NCBI RefSeq assembly: GCF_023238205.1
Contig: NZ_CP096661.1
Location: forward strand, 1 to 64,000
Direction of reading: 5' to 3'
Source of the DNA: Halorussus limi
GTDB lineage: Archaea > Halobacteriota > Halobacteria > Halobacteriales > Haladaptataceae
DNA: 64,000 bases
Shown piece by piece: positions 15,253 to 23,819 of this stretch. Both the position numbers and the translations under genes were made by a program. Below the pieces are notes generated by a model. The model did no database searches, had not been told where the DNA came from, and worked only from the letters and a program-made list of their open reading frames with translations. Every line of letters starts with the position of its first letter. Position 1 is the stretch's first letter.

Positions 15253-16842
15253 TCACCGCTCGTCGGGCATCGTGACCGGGAGTCGGCCGGTCGGTTCCCG
15301 GTCGCCGACGAGCACCTCCGCGACGGCCGCGAGCGACGGGGGAGTGGCGTCGTACGTCGTCAGATACGTCTCGACGTCCGGGAACTCGGCGAGGTCGTAG
15401 GGATTGCGGGTCGCGACGACCACCGCGCTCGCGTCTGCCGCGAGGAGGTCCCGAACCGCGGCCGCCTGCTCGGGGTCCGCGGCGGCGTCGGACGTTCGCA
15501 CGACCGTCGGGGCGTCGGACGCCGCGAACTCGGGCGTCTCGCCGGGGTCGAGAACCGTCGCGTCCACCGTCGCCCCCGCGTCCGAGAGCGCCGCTGCGAG
15601 CGCACCGCTGTCGTCGCGGCGTTCCTCGGCGAGCGAACTCCGGGTGGCGTCGAACTCGTAAACCGAGACGGGTTCCCGGGGAAGCGGCAGGGCGTCGCCG
15701 TCGTCGCGGACGAGCGTGACGGCGCGTTCGGCGACGCTCCGCGCGACGGCGCGACAGTCCGAGGCGGCGGCCTCCGACTCCGCTTCGTCGCCGACGGTGC
15801 CCGCGCCGTACGCCCGCTTCGCCCGGAGAACGCGCCGGACCGATTCGTCGATGCGCGACTCCGAAATACGTCCGGATTCGACGGCGGCCACGACGGCGTC
15901 GATGGCCGCGCGCTGTTTCTCCGGCGTGTGTGAGACGCAAATCTGGTCACAGCCCGCTTCGACCGCCTGCACGCAGCCTTCGACCGTCCCGACGCCGTCG
16001 GCGATGGCGTCCATCTCCATGCAGTCGGTGAAGACGAGTCCGTCGAAGCCGAGTTCCTCGCGGAGGAGACCCGTGACGACGCGGGGCGAGAGCGTCGCCG
16101 GGCGCTCGGCGTCCGCCGCGATGGTCGGGAACGCGACGTGAGTCGTCATGACGGCGCCGATACCGGCGTCGACGGCCCGGCGAAACGGCCGGAGTTCGAC
16201 GCGGTCGAGGCGGTCGCGGTCGTGGTCGATGACCGGCAAGTCGCGGTGGGAATCGATCGCGGTGTCGCCGTGTCCCGGGAAGTGCTTCCCGCAGGCCACG
16301 ACGTTCGCGTCCTGTAACCCGTCGGCGAACGCGGTGCCGAGTTCCGCGACGGTCTCGGGACGCTCGCCGAACGAGCGAACGCCGATGACCGGGTTGTCGG
16401 GGTTGTTGTTCACGTCGAGGACGGGCGCGAGGTCCACGTCGATGCCCAGCGACCGGAGTTCGCGCCCGACCGCTCGGCCGGCCCGCACCGCCAATTCGGG
16501 GTCGTCGGCCGCGCCGAACGCCATCGCGCTCGGCTGTTGGGTCCCCCACGAGAGTCGCGCGACCCGGCCGCCCTCCTGGTCGATGCTTACGAGCAGCGGC
16601 GGCCCGCCGTCGGGCACGAACCCCTGTAGCGTCCGAGAGAGCGTCCGGAGTTGGGCGGGCGACTCGACGTTGCGACTGAAGTAGATGACGCTGCCGAGGT
16701 GGCGCTCGGCGACCAGCGCCTCGATTTCGGCGGTCGGAGCGGTCCCGTCGAAACCAGCGACGAATAACTGTCCCACCTTCGCGTCGAGCGACAGCGACGA
16801 AACGGTCGATTCGACGTCGGAATGAGTCGTGTTAGCGTCCAT
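15253..16842 (-). CDS. nagZ: GH3 beta-N-acetylglucosaminidase (NagZ-like)
   Basis: A 529-residue two-domain GH3 enzyme. The NagZ signature KHFPGHGDTAIDSH (186-199) supplies the Asp-His acid/base dyad (D197, H199). The nucleophile is D273 in VFTDCMEMDAI. SIDQEGGRVARL is the substrate-binding block. The C-terminal alpha/beta domain (about 360-529) resembles the two-domain Bacillus enzyme and not the single-domain proteobacterial form. It removes non-reducing GlcNAc from GlcNAc-MurNAc or chitobiose. There is no signal peptide, so it probably works inside the cell, unlike the secreted Bacillus enzyme. It follows the NamZ stop by 5 bp, hence one operon. Confidence 0.95.
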   Translation of the reverse strand: MDANTTHSDVESTVSSLSLDAKVGQLFVAGFDGTAPTAEIEALVAERHLGSVIYFSRNVESPAQLRTLSRTLQGFVPDGGPPLLVSIDQEGGRVARLSWGTQQPSAMAFGAADDPELAVRAGRAVGRELRSLGIDVDLAPVLDVNNNPDNPVIGVRSFGERPETVAELGTAFADGLQDANVVACGKHFPGHGDTAIDSHRDLPVIDHDRDRLDRVELRPFRRAVDAGIGAVMTTHVAFPTIAADAERPATLSPRVVTGLLREELGFDGLVFTDCMEMDAIADGVGTVEGCVQAVEAGCDQICVSHTPEKQRAAIDAVVAAVESGRISESRIDESVRRVLRAKRAYGAGTVGDEAESEAAASDCRAVARSVAERAVTLVRDDGDALPLPREPVSVYEFDATRSSLAEERRDDSGALAAALSDAGATVDATVLDPGETPEFAASDAPTVVRTSDAAADPEQAAAVRDLLAADASAVVVATRNPYDLAEFPDVETYLTTYDATPPSLAAVAEVLVGDREPTGRLPVTMPDER

Positions 16843-16847
16843 CGCAC

Positions 16848-18014
16848 TCAGTAGCGGAGGTACTTCCCGCGCACGTCGGCGAACTCGGCGAGGTCGTCCT
16901 CCCAGTGGGCGGTGACGTCCGCCGCGATTTCGCGGGGTTCGCTCGTAGAGTCGGCGGCGTCGATAGTCTCGCGCAGGTAGCTACCGCCGGCGAGTTTGTC
17001 CACGAAGAACTCGTCGTCGTACTTTATCCACTCGCACTCGTCGTGAGAGGTGAACGCCGACGCGAGGACCGTGAGACCGACCATCACGGGGTCCACGGCG
17101 TCGCGGTCGAGGACGTGGACCTGCACGCCGGTCACGTTCTCGTGTTCGTGCTTCGAGAATGTCGGGGAGAAGTACGCCGGGCGGAACGCGACGCCGTCGA
17201 GGTTCTGGGCCGACAGTTCCGCTGCCCACTCGGCGGCGTCTATCCACGGCGCGCCGACGAGTTCGAAGGGCTTGGTCGTCCCGCGGCCCTCCGAGAGGTT
17301 CGTCCCCTCGAAGAAGCCCATGCCGGGGTACAGCGTCGCGGTTCCCGGCGTCGGCATGTTCGGCGAGGGGTACACCCACGGCAGGTCGGTGTCGGAGAAC
17401 CAGTCCGAACGCGACCAGTCGCGCATCTCGACGACTTCGAGCGTCGCGCCGATGTCGAACTCCTCGTTGAAGTACGTCGCCAGTTCGCCGACCGTCAGGC
17501 CGTGAACGATGGGGAGTTCGTACGCGCCGACGAACGAGGACGCCGACTCCTCGACCCGGTTGCCCGTGACCGACACCGGCGCGATGGGGTTCGGTCGGTC
17601 GAGGACGACCATGCGCTTTCCGGCCTCGGCGACGCCTTCGAGCGCGTACGCCAGCGTGTAGATGAGCGTGTAGAAGCGACACCCGACGTCCTGCATGTCG
17701 TAGATGACGGTGTCCACGTCCGACACCATCTCCGGGCGGAGTTGTCGCTGTTCGCCGTAGAGGCTCTTGACCGGGAGACCGGTTCGGTCGTCGGTGCTGT
17801 CGTCGACCTTGACGCCCGCCTGCGCGTCGCCCCGGATGCCGTGTTCGGGGCCGAACAGTTTCCGGAGGTCGAACGCGTCGCGGTCGTCGAGCAGGTCGAT
17901 TGTGGTGTTGAGGTCGCTGTCGGTCCCGGAGGGGTTCGTGATGAGTCCGAGTCGGTCGCCCTCGACCGCGCCGGAGCGGTCGTCTAACAAGCGTTCTACG
18001 CCCAGTTGAACCAT
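16848..18014 (-). CDS. namZ: NamZ-type exo-beta-N-acetylmuramidase (DUF1343, GH171)
   Basis: A 388-residue DUF1343 protein. Family blocks in order are LFGPEHGIRG (53-62), DMQDVGCRFYTLIYTL (106-121), LDRPNPI (138-144), VYPSPNMPTPGT, and EGTNLSEGRGTTKPFE (236-251), followed by GAPWID. Characterised members cleave terminal MurNAc from the non-reducing end of murein chains, leaving GlcNAc ends for NagZ. Length is normal for the catalytic domain, and there is no export signal. Just upstream is a TIM-barrel protein; immediately downstream is NagZ. The NamZ-NagZ pairing is the classical Bacillus muropeptide rescue arrangement, here in an archaeon without murein. Confidence 0.94.
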   Translation of the reverse strand: MVQLGVERLLDDRSGAVEGDRLGLITNPSGTDSDLNTTIDLLDDRDAFDLRKLFGPEHGIRGDAQAGVKVDDSTDDRTGLPVKSLYGEQRQLRPEMVSDVDTVIYDMQDVGCRFYTLIYTLAYALEGVAEAGKRMVVLDRPNPIAPVSVTGNRVEESASSFVGAYELPIVHGLTVGELATYFNEEFDIGATLEVVEMRDWSRSDWFSDTDLPWVYPSPNMPTPGTATLYPGMGFFEGTNLSEGRGTTKPFELVGAPWIDAAEWAAELSAQNLDGVAFRPAYFSPTFSKHEHENVTGVQVHVLDRDAVDPVMVGLTVLASAFTSHDECEWIKYDDEFFVDKLAGGSYLRETIDAADSTSEPREIAADVTAHWEDDLAEFADVRGKYLRY

Positions 18015-18137
18015 ACTTCCGGTAACGGACCGTCGGGTTAAAAAACATTGTGTCCCCCCGGACGCCGCGTCACGGTCGGGCGTTTCCGGTTGCGATTCGA
18101 CGACGGTGTCACCGACTGTGCGGGTCGAAGGACGGTA

Positions 18138-19313
18138 TCACTGTCCGAGGTGCGGGGCGGCCTCGTCGAACCAGTCGAGGTGGGCGTCGCTCATGAGCGC
18201 GTGGTTGTAGACGTGAACCTCGTCGGCGAGGTCGGAGACGCCGTCGACTATCCCCCGCCACTCGGTCTCGGTCCCGACCACGTCGGGGTCGAGCGTCACC
18301 CCGGCGTCGACCGGCACGTCCACCGCCTCCCGGTACCGCCGAACGCGGCGGCGGGCGAGTTCCCGGTCGTCGGTGTAGCAGAGCGCGACGATTCGGTCCA
18401 AGTGGGGCCGAATCCGGTCGAGGACGACGCCCGCGGGCCACCCGTCGTTCGGGTCCCGACCGAGGCCGTCCGACGCCGAGTAGGTGAGGTCGATCCCACC
18501 GCTGGCGGCCGCCACGCCCTCCACGAACGTCTCGATGACCGACGCCCGGAAGTCGAAGAGGTCCTCCAGCACGGGACGGTCCGCGACGAGGCGTTCGAGC
18601 GAACTCACCTGCGGCGTCGGTTCGCTCACGACGTCCCGGACTAGAGACCGGACGACCGAGCGGGCGCGGTCGAAATCGACGGGGTGGTCGGCCGCTCGCT
18701 CCCGGCAGGCCGAACAGAAGCACTGCGAGACGAGCATCTCCTCGGCCGCCCCGCTGACGACGTGGTTCTTCGCGTGGCCGAACGTCGCACCGTGACCGTG
18801 GAAGGCGCTCGGGAACCCGAGCGATTCGAGGTTGATGGCTTCGATGTCGTACTCGGCGAGCGAGCGCGCGACGTCCTCGAAGTAGGCGCGAACCGCCGGT
18901 TGCGACGGGCAGAACGCGTGTTCGTGGTCGTCGCCGAACGCGCTCTGGACGCGGAGCGCGGGGTTCTCCGCGCCGAGTTTCGAGTTGTGAAAGCAGACCA
19001 GCCACGCGTTCACGTCGATGCCGCTCTCGCGGAGCAGTTCGACCACGTCGCCGAACGGGTCGGCGCGCCCGTCCACCTCGTTCACCGGCGGGTCGACGGA
19101 CGTGTCGGCGAACGCCCCTCGGTCGGGATCGAAGTAACAGCCGCCTTCGTACGATTCGAACAGACCGTTCTCCGCGCGCGGGTCGAGCGTTCGGATAGAG
19201 TGGTAGTGTGCGGCGACGGTGACGCTCGTCACGCCCATCTCGACGAACTCGCGTCTCGTCTCGGCGGGGTCCTGTGAGAGCAGTCGCCACGGATAGCTCC
19301 AGACTGCGACCAT
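18138..19313 (-). CDS. TIM-barrel glycosidase-like protein with Cys cluster
   Basis: A 391-residue protein; the ATG at 19313 is preferred over an in-frame TTG nine bases earlier. It reads like a (beta/alpha)8 hydrolase-related protein: VAVWSYPWRLL, VTVAAHYHSIRTL, VNAWLVCFHNSK, EAINLESLGFP, GGIDLTYSASDG and VYNHALMSD mark successive strands. A CFCSAC motif after the fourth strand is a likely metal or structural site. A similar Cys cluster occurs in the protein at 36020. Such proteins are often annotated as alpha-amylase-like or GHL proteins; the substrate is unknown. Its place at the head of the NamZ-NagZ operon suggests a glycan-related task. Confidence 0.75.
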   Translation of the reverse strand: MVAVWSYPWRLLSQDPAETRREFVEMGVTSVTVAAHYHSIRTLDPRAENGLFESYEGGCYFDPDRGAFADTSVDPPVNEVDGRADPFGDVVELLRESGIDVNAWLVCFHNSKLGAENPALRVQSAFGDDHEHAFCPSQPAVRAYFEDVARSLAEYDIEAINLESLGFPSAFHGHGATFGHAKNHVVSGAAEEMLVSQCFCSACRERAADHPVDFDRARSVVRSLVRDVVSEPTPQVSSLERLVADRPVLEDLFDFRASVIETFVEGVAAASGGIDLTYSASDGLGRDPNDGWPAGVVLDRIRPHLDRIVALCYTDDRELARRRVRRYREAVDVPVDAGVTLDPDVVGTETEWRGIVDGVSDLADEVHVYNHALMSDAHLDWFDEAAPHLGQ

Positions 19314-19335
19314 ATCACTCAAGGCGTGCGATTTG

Positions 19336-19346
19336 TATTAAATATT
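19336..19346 (-). promoter_or_regulatory. TATA-like box of the TIM-barrel/NamZ/NagZ operon
   Basis: On the coding strand it reads AATATTTAATA, centred about 28 nt from the ATG at 19313. It is the only strong promoter-like element ahead of three consecutive minus-strand genes, so it probably drives all of them. Confidence 0.55.
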
Positions 19347-19423
19347 GTGCGTCCGAAGCAGGAATTCGGGCGCGTTCTCGGATGATAGCCACTTTCGACT
19401 CGGTCTCGAAACGACTCGCCGCC

Positions 19424-20464
19424 TCAATCGAACTTCCCGGCGGCGACCATCGCGTGGAATCGCTCGCGGAACCGAACGAGACCCGTGTCCTTCCCGTCGT
19501 GGACCTGGTTCGTGAGCAGTACGGCGAACCGGTCGCGGTCGTGGTCTAGCCAAAGCGACGTCCCGGTGTAGCCGGTGTGACCGAGTCCGCGCCGCGACCA
19601 GTTCGGCGCGGGGTAGGTCCCGTCGGCGAGTCGCCACCCGAGACTGTGACGCTCCTCGCAGTCCGGGAGCCAGTCGTCCCGGAGTCGTTCGACGGTGGCG
19701 GCCGAGAGGAGCGTCCCGTCGGCGGCGAGGTACGCCCGCGCGAACGCCGCGAGGTCGTCGACGGTCGTGAACAGTCCGGCGTTGCCGCTGTGTCCGTCCA
19801 TCGCCCACCCCAGCGGGTCGTGTACCTGCCCTCTGAGCGTGCGGTCCCGGTAGTCGTGGTCGTACGTCGCGGCGACGTTCTCTTCGTCGCTCACCGGACC
19901 GAGACGCGAGGCGTCCATTCCGGCGGGGTCGAAGACGCGGGTCTCGGCGAGTTCGTCTAGCGGGCGACCGGTCGCGCGCCGGAGCGCCTCCGCCAGATAG
20001 ACGAAGTTGAGACAGCTGTACTCGTGTCGCTCGCCGGGGGCGGCGTCGAGCAGCGAGCGGTCCCGAAGGCCCGCGAGCGCCTCGGACGCCGAACTCCACG
20101 ACTCCGAGAAGGCATATGGTTGCAGGCCGGAGCTATGAGTGAGAAGCTGGTCCAGTCGAATCTCGCCGCGACGGCGCCCCGCCAACTCGGGAACGTGACG
20201 GCCGAGTTCGTCCGAGAGCGCGATGTCGCCGGACTCGACGAGCGCGAGCGCAGTCGTGGCCGTCACGACCGGTTTGGTGAGCGAGGCGGCGTCGAACACC
20301 GTCGAGCGAGTCGTCGGGGCGTCGCGATCGGGGTCGCGCAGACCGACGGTGGAGACTCGGTCGATGCCGTCTGCGGTGCCGACCGCCGCCGCGGCGCCGG
20401 GGTAGACGCCGTCGGCGAGTCCGCGGGTCAGAAACGCTTCGAGGGGCGCGTTCGAGCGTGTCAT
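19424..20464 (-). CDS. Serine hydrolase of the beta-lactamase/PBP4* family, AmiE-like
   Basis: A 346-residue PF00144-type serine hydrolase. The S-x-x-K motif is SLTK (S61, K64), the Tyr motif is YSCLN (Y149), and HTG (296-298) replaces the class C KTG triad. The region VPELAGRRRGEIRLDQLLTHSSGL is typical. In Bacillus the N-acetylmuramoyl-L-alanine amidase AmiE of the muropeptide rescue operon belongs to this same family and sits beside nagZ and namZ. The same neighbourhood here makes an AmiE role likely, though esterase or D-peptidase activity is possible. No signal peptide is visible, so it is probably cytoplasmic. It is a separate transcription unit upstream of the NamZ operon. Confidence 0.88.
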   Translation of the reverse strand: MTRSNAPLEAFLTRGLADGVYPGAAAAVGTADGIDRVSTVGLRDPDRDAPTTRSTVFDAASLTKPVVTATTALALVESGDIALSDELGRHVPELAGRRRGEIRLDQLLTHSSGLQPYAFSESWSSASEALAGLRDRSLLDAAPGERHEYSCLNFVYLAEALRRATGRPLDELAETRVFDPAGMDASRLGPVSDEENVAATYDHDYRDRTLRGQVHDPLGWAMDGHSGNAGLFTTVDDLAAFARAYLAADGTLLSAATVERLRDDWLPDCEERHSLGWRLADGTYPAPNWSRRGLGHTGYTGTSLWLDHDRDRFAVLLTNQVHDGKDTGLVRFRERFHAMVAAGKFD

Positions 20465-20614
20465 CGTACTCGTGTACGGACGACCACCGTGTTAACTGTT
20501 GCAGTCCGAGCGTCCGGCGCTCGTCGGTCTCGACTTGCCGAGACGAGGAGAAAACTACGTCCGTCCGTCGTTCGTCCGAAATATGGGAACCGAAACGGAG
20601 TCGCCCGCGCCGCG

Positions 20615-21235
20615 TCAGTACGAGTTGACGAGGTCGATGTAGTAGTCCCAGTCCCAGTTGGCACCGGGGTCGGTGTGCGTGCTCTCGGGCACCTGCGAGT
20701 GGGCGATGATACCGCCGTTGGCCGGGTTCGCCGCGTCGTACGGGACGTTCGACGGGTGCTGCTTCGGGACGCCGTACTGGTCACAGAGCCAGCTGGCGAG
20801 CTTGGCCGACGCCCGGTACTGGGCGTCCTCGTAGCTCTCGCTGACGTAGCCGCCGTGTTCGATGCCGACCGAGTACGTGTTGTAGTTCGACCCGCCCGCG
20901 TGCCACGCGATGTTGATGTCGCTGACGCTCTGGTACTTGTGGCCGCCCTCGGAGACGGTGTAGTGGGCGCTCACGTCGGCGTCGGGGTCCTGGAACCAGT
21001 TGACCGCACTGCTGGCCGACCCCTGCACGGTGTGGATGACGATCCAGTCGATCTTGCCCGCACCGCGGTCCGCGGCCGTGTAGTTGCTCGAGTCGGCCGG
21101 TTCCCAGTCGACGGCCGGCTTCGCCGCCGCGGTACCGCTACCCAGTGCTGCGCCGCCGAGGCCGACCACACCGGCCGTGGCAGCGCGCTTCAGTACGTCT
21201 CGCCGAGTCGATTTCGCATCGTTGTTTTCTTGCAT
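20615..21235 (-). CDS. Tat-exported N-acetylmuramoyl-L-alanine amidase (Amidase_2/PGRP fold)
   Basis: A 206-residue secreted protein. Its Tat signal is STRRDVLKRAATAG (RR 11-12), with cleavage near GTAAA. The mature part is an Amidase_2 domain. Zinc ligands are H68 in IVIHTVQG, H179 in IIAHSQVP and D189 in HTDPG; the catalytic acid is E126 in VGIEHGG. NWDWDYY near the end matches the family. These enzymes cut the MurNAc-L-Ala bond of murein and release stem peptides. It lacks a wall-binding module. In an archaeon it can only target foreign cell wall, for feeding or antagonism. All catalytic positions are intact. Confidence 0.93.
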   Translation of the reverse strand: MQENNDAKSTRRDVLKRAATAGVVGLGGAALGSGTAAAKPAVDWEPADSSNYTAADRGAGKIDWIVIHTVQGSASSAVNWFQDPDADVSAHYTVSEGGHKYQSVSDINIAWHAGGSNYNTYSVGIEHGGYVSESYEDAQYRASAKLASWLCDQYGVPKQHPSNVPYDAANPANGGIIAHSQVPESTHTDPGANWDWDYYIDLVNSY

Positions 21236-21262
21236 CGCATTTCAATTATTAAGTCGTGGCTA

Positions 21263-21275
21263 CTTTAATTTATTT
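21263..21275 (-). promoter_or_regulatory. AT-rich promoter box of the amidase gene
   Basis: CTTTAATTTATTT (AAATAAATTAAAG on the coding strand) lies about 30-40 nt upstream of the ATG at 21235, within a strongly AT-rich stretch. It is probably the TATA region. Confidence 0.45.
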
Positions 21276-21381
21276 CTTAGAATAAAGACACTAGTTTAGG
21301 GTGCTTCCCGCGTGAATCTCACCTCGGTTCGACCGCCTCGTCGAAAACCTATTTGTGGCGTCCGACGGAACGACGTGGTAG

Positions 21382-22065
21382 ATGACGTACGACGCGATTC
21401 TGTTCGACGTGGACGGCGTCCTGCTGGATCTACACGCGGACCATCCGAGCGTCTATCGGCAGGCGGTGGCGACGACCTTCGACGAGTTCGGCGTCTCGCC
21501 CGGGGACGCCGACCTCGACGCGTTCGTCTCGGGGGCGACGGTCGAGGAGATGCGCCGGACGTGTTCCGAACACGGCGTCGAGTTCGAGACGTTCTGGCCG
21601 CGACGCGAGACCAACGCGTCGGACCTCCAGTGCGAGATGATGGACGACGGCGAACGCCTCCCGTACGGCGACTGCGCCGTCCTACACGAACTCGTCGACG
21701 AACACGATATGGGCGTCGTCAGCAGCAACCAGCACGCGACCGTCGAGTACATGCTGGCGCGTTTCGACCTCGAACACCTGTTCGACGCGGTGTACGGTCG
21801 AGAACCGACGGTCGAGGGGTTCCGACGGACCAAACCCGACACCCACTACGTCGAGCGAGCGATGGCCGACCTTGGCGTGGCGGAGGGACTGTACGTCGGC
21901 GACAGCGCCTGCGACGTGTCGGCCGCCCGCCGCGCGGGTCTCGATTCGGCTTTCGTCCGCCGGCCACACCGCGAGGACTACGCGCTCCCGGAAGAACCGA
22001 CGTACGAGATTTCGTCGCTCGTCGCGCTTCTCGACCTTCCCGGCGTCGCTCCGTCGTCGTCGTAG
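21382..22065 (+). CDS. HAD-superfamily sugar-phosphatase-like protein (possible MupP analogue)
   Basis: A 227-residue HAD hydrolase. Motif I is FDVDGVL (D9, D11), motif II is VSSNQ (S114), motif III is K151 in RTKPDT, and motif IV is GDSACD (173-178). A helical C1 cap gives the phosphoglycolate/beta-phosphoglucomutase-like layout. Between the amidase and AnmK it is well placed to dephosphorylate MurNAc-6-phosphate, as MupP does in Pseudomonas. That is inferred from position only, since HAD substrates cannot be read from these motifs. It is transcribed convergently with anmK, so it is a separate unit. Confidence 0.87.
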   Translation: MTYDAILFDVDGVLLDLHADHPSVYRQAVATTFDEFGVSPGDADLDAFVSGATVEEMRRTCSEHGVEFETFWPRRETNASDLQCEMMDDGERLPYGDCAVLHELVDEHDMGVVSSNQHATVEYMLARFDLEHLFDAVYGREPTVEGFRRTKPDTHYVERAMADLGVAEGLYVGDSACDVSAARRAGLDSAFVRRPHREDYALPEEPTYEISSLVALLDLPGVAPSSS

Positions 22066-22592
22066 ATTCGAACTCGTTCCGTTCTCTCGGCCTCGTTTTC
22101 TCGACTCCGAGAATTCCGGCGTATTTTCGCCGTCTTCGGTCGTCTTGCGGCGTTGCAGACGCCAGCACTCCGATTCGATTCTACCGAATCAGACTTCAGG
22201 ACATCGGCGTCGGAGATACGCAGTCGTAACAGCTCCGGCATGATTCGACTCTGTTCGAAGGCGTTTCTGCCTAGCCGAAATAGGAGGAAGACCAGTTCTA
22301 CCGCGTATTTATCGGGGTATCAGGTATAACCTTCCGATATCTACCCTTTACACCTCTAGTTCTGTAATGGCAACGTAAACGGTCGAATGGGGTGCGTTTC
22401 GCGCCGGTTTACTACGCTCGGCGGCGTTACGAGGAAAATCCGGCGCTTTCAGTCTGGTCGAAAGGGGAGACTGTCGGCGGACAGGCGCATCGCTCCGCCG
22501 ACGAGGCGGAGTCGACCAGCGTTCAAATGGCGAAAAAGTAGTTCACCGGAGTCGAAACGACCGGAATCGACGGCGAGAGAGTACCGACGCTC
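22066..22592. other. 527-bp convergent intergenic region, no gene recognised
   Basis: The region lies between two convergent genes. An AT-rich patch around 22300-22375 contains TATA-like words, but no supported gene follows. Open frames here have Arg-rich, non-haloarchaeal translations and are rejected. It is unusually long for a convergent gap, so a short RNA or remnant is possible. Confidence 0.45.
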
Positions 22593-23819
22593 TTACCGCG
22601 GCGGGCAGCGCTTCCCCATCACCACGGGGCGGGACGCGCCGGTCGCCTCGGGAACGTTGTTCGGAACCCCGTCCATCGCCGCGGCGGCGAGCAGAGCGAA
22701 GGCGACGGCCTCCTTCTCGTCGGCACCGACGCCGTACTCGTTGACGGTGCGCACCTCGGCTTCCACCGCGTCGTCGAGCATCCCGACGAGCGCCGGGTTG
22801 TACGCGCCGCCGCCGGAGACGACCACCTCGTCCGGGGTTCGCGGGAGGAACCGGCGGTAGGCGTCCGCGATGGAGCGAGCGGTCAGCGCGGTGGCGGTGG
22901 CGACGGCGTCCTCGTCCGAGAGGTTTCGAGCGCGACACGCGTCGAGAAACTTTCGGGCGTACGCCCGACCGAACCGCTCGCGCCCGGTCGATTTCGGCGG
23001 TTCGGAGCGGAAGTAGTCGTCGTCCAAGCACTCCTCGAGGAGCGCCTCGTCGACGGTTCCCGCGCGGGCGAGACACCCGTCGCGGTCGTACGTCCGTTCG
23101 CCGTCGGTCAGCAACTCCACGACGCCGTCGATGACCATATTCCCCGGCCCGGTGTCGAAGGCCGACACGTCGCCGCGGGTCGGGTCCGGCGGTAGCGCGG
23201 TGCAGTTGGCGATACCGCCGACGTTCTGGGCGACGCGAAAGCGGGTGTCGTCGGCCAGCAGGGCGAGGTCGGCGAACGGGACGAGCGGTGCGCCGTGGCC
23301 GCCGACTGCGACGTCCGCTGTTCGGAAGTCCGCCACCGTAGGCACGCCGGTTCGCTCGGCGACGACGCTGCCGTCGCCGATTTGTAGCGTCGAGCGCAGT
23401 CGGTCGTCGCCGACCGGGAGCGACTGCGGTTCCGGAACGTGGCGAATCGTCTGGCCGTGCGACCCGATTGCGTCCACGTCCGCGAGCGAGAGACCGGCGG
23501 CGTCCGCGGCGTCTTCGGCCGCGGCAGCGAACACCGCGCCGAGCGCCACGTTCAACTCGCACGCGTCGGCGACGGTTCCCGCCTCGCCACACGCCGCCGC
23601 GATTCGCTCGCGGAACGCGGGGTCGTACGGGCGCGTGACGAACGATTCGACGCTCACATCGTAGCCGCGCGGCCCGTCGCCGTCCCGGCGAATCCGACAG
23701 CAGGCGGCGTCCACGCCGTCGAGGGACGTGCCCGACATGAGACCGACGACGGTGCGCTCGCCGACTTCCTCGGGGGCGCATCGCTGGCGTCGGCGCGCGT
23801 CGAGTGACGCGTCGCTCAC
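22593..23819 (-). CDS. anmK: Anhydro-N-acetylmuramic acid kinase
   Basis: A 408-residue AnmK. The ATP-binding start GLMSGTSLDG (26-35), GSHGQT (119-124), DFRTADVAVGGHGAPLVP (164-181, containing the likely general base D169), NVGGIANCTALP (199-210) and FDTGPGNMVID (221-231) are all conserved. AnmK hydrates and phosphorylates 1,6-anhydro-MurNAc to MurNAc-6-phosphate. The start is a GTG overlapping the stop of the upstream acetyltransferase (GTGA); the conserved N-terminus leaves little room for another choice. The substrate arises only from lytic transglycosylase action on murein, so an archaeal copy points to scavenging. No MurQ etherase is present in the window. Confidence 0.95.
   Translation of the reverse strand: MSDASLDARRRQRCAPEEVGERTVVGLMSGTSLDGVDAACCRIRRDGDGPRGYDVSVESFVTRPYDPAFRERIAAACGEAGTVADACELNVALGAVFAAAAEDAADAAGLSLADVDAIGSHGQTIRHVPEPQSLPVGDDRLRSTLQIGDGSVVAERTGVPTVADFRTADVAVGGHGAPLVPFADLALLADDTRFRVAQNVGGIANCTALPPDPTRGDVSAFDTGPGNMVIDGVVELLTDGERTYDRDGCLARAGTVDEALLEECLDDDYFRSEPPKSTGRERFGRAYARKFLDACRARNLSDEDAVATATALTARSIADAYRRFLPRTPDEVVVSGGGAYNPALVGMLDDAVEAEVRTVNEYGVGADEKEAVAFALLAAAAMDGVPNNVPEATGASRPVVMGKRCPPR

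Noticed and set aside
22387-22860. 157-codon plus-strand open frame
   Set aside because: Arg/Ser-rich, non-acidic, and overlaps the conserved end of anmK on the other strand.
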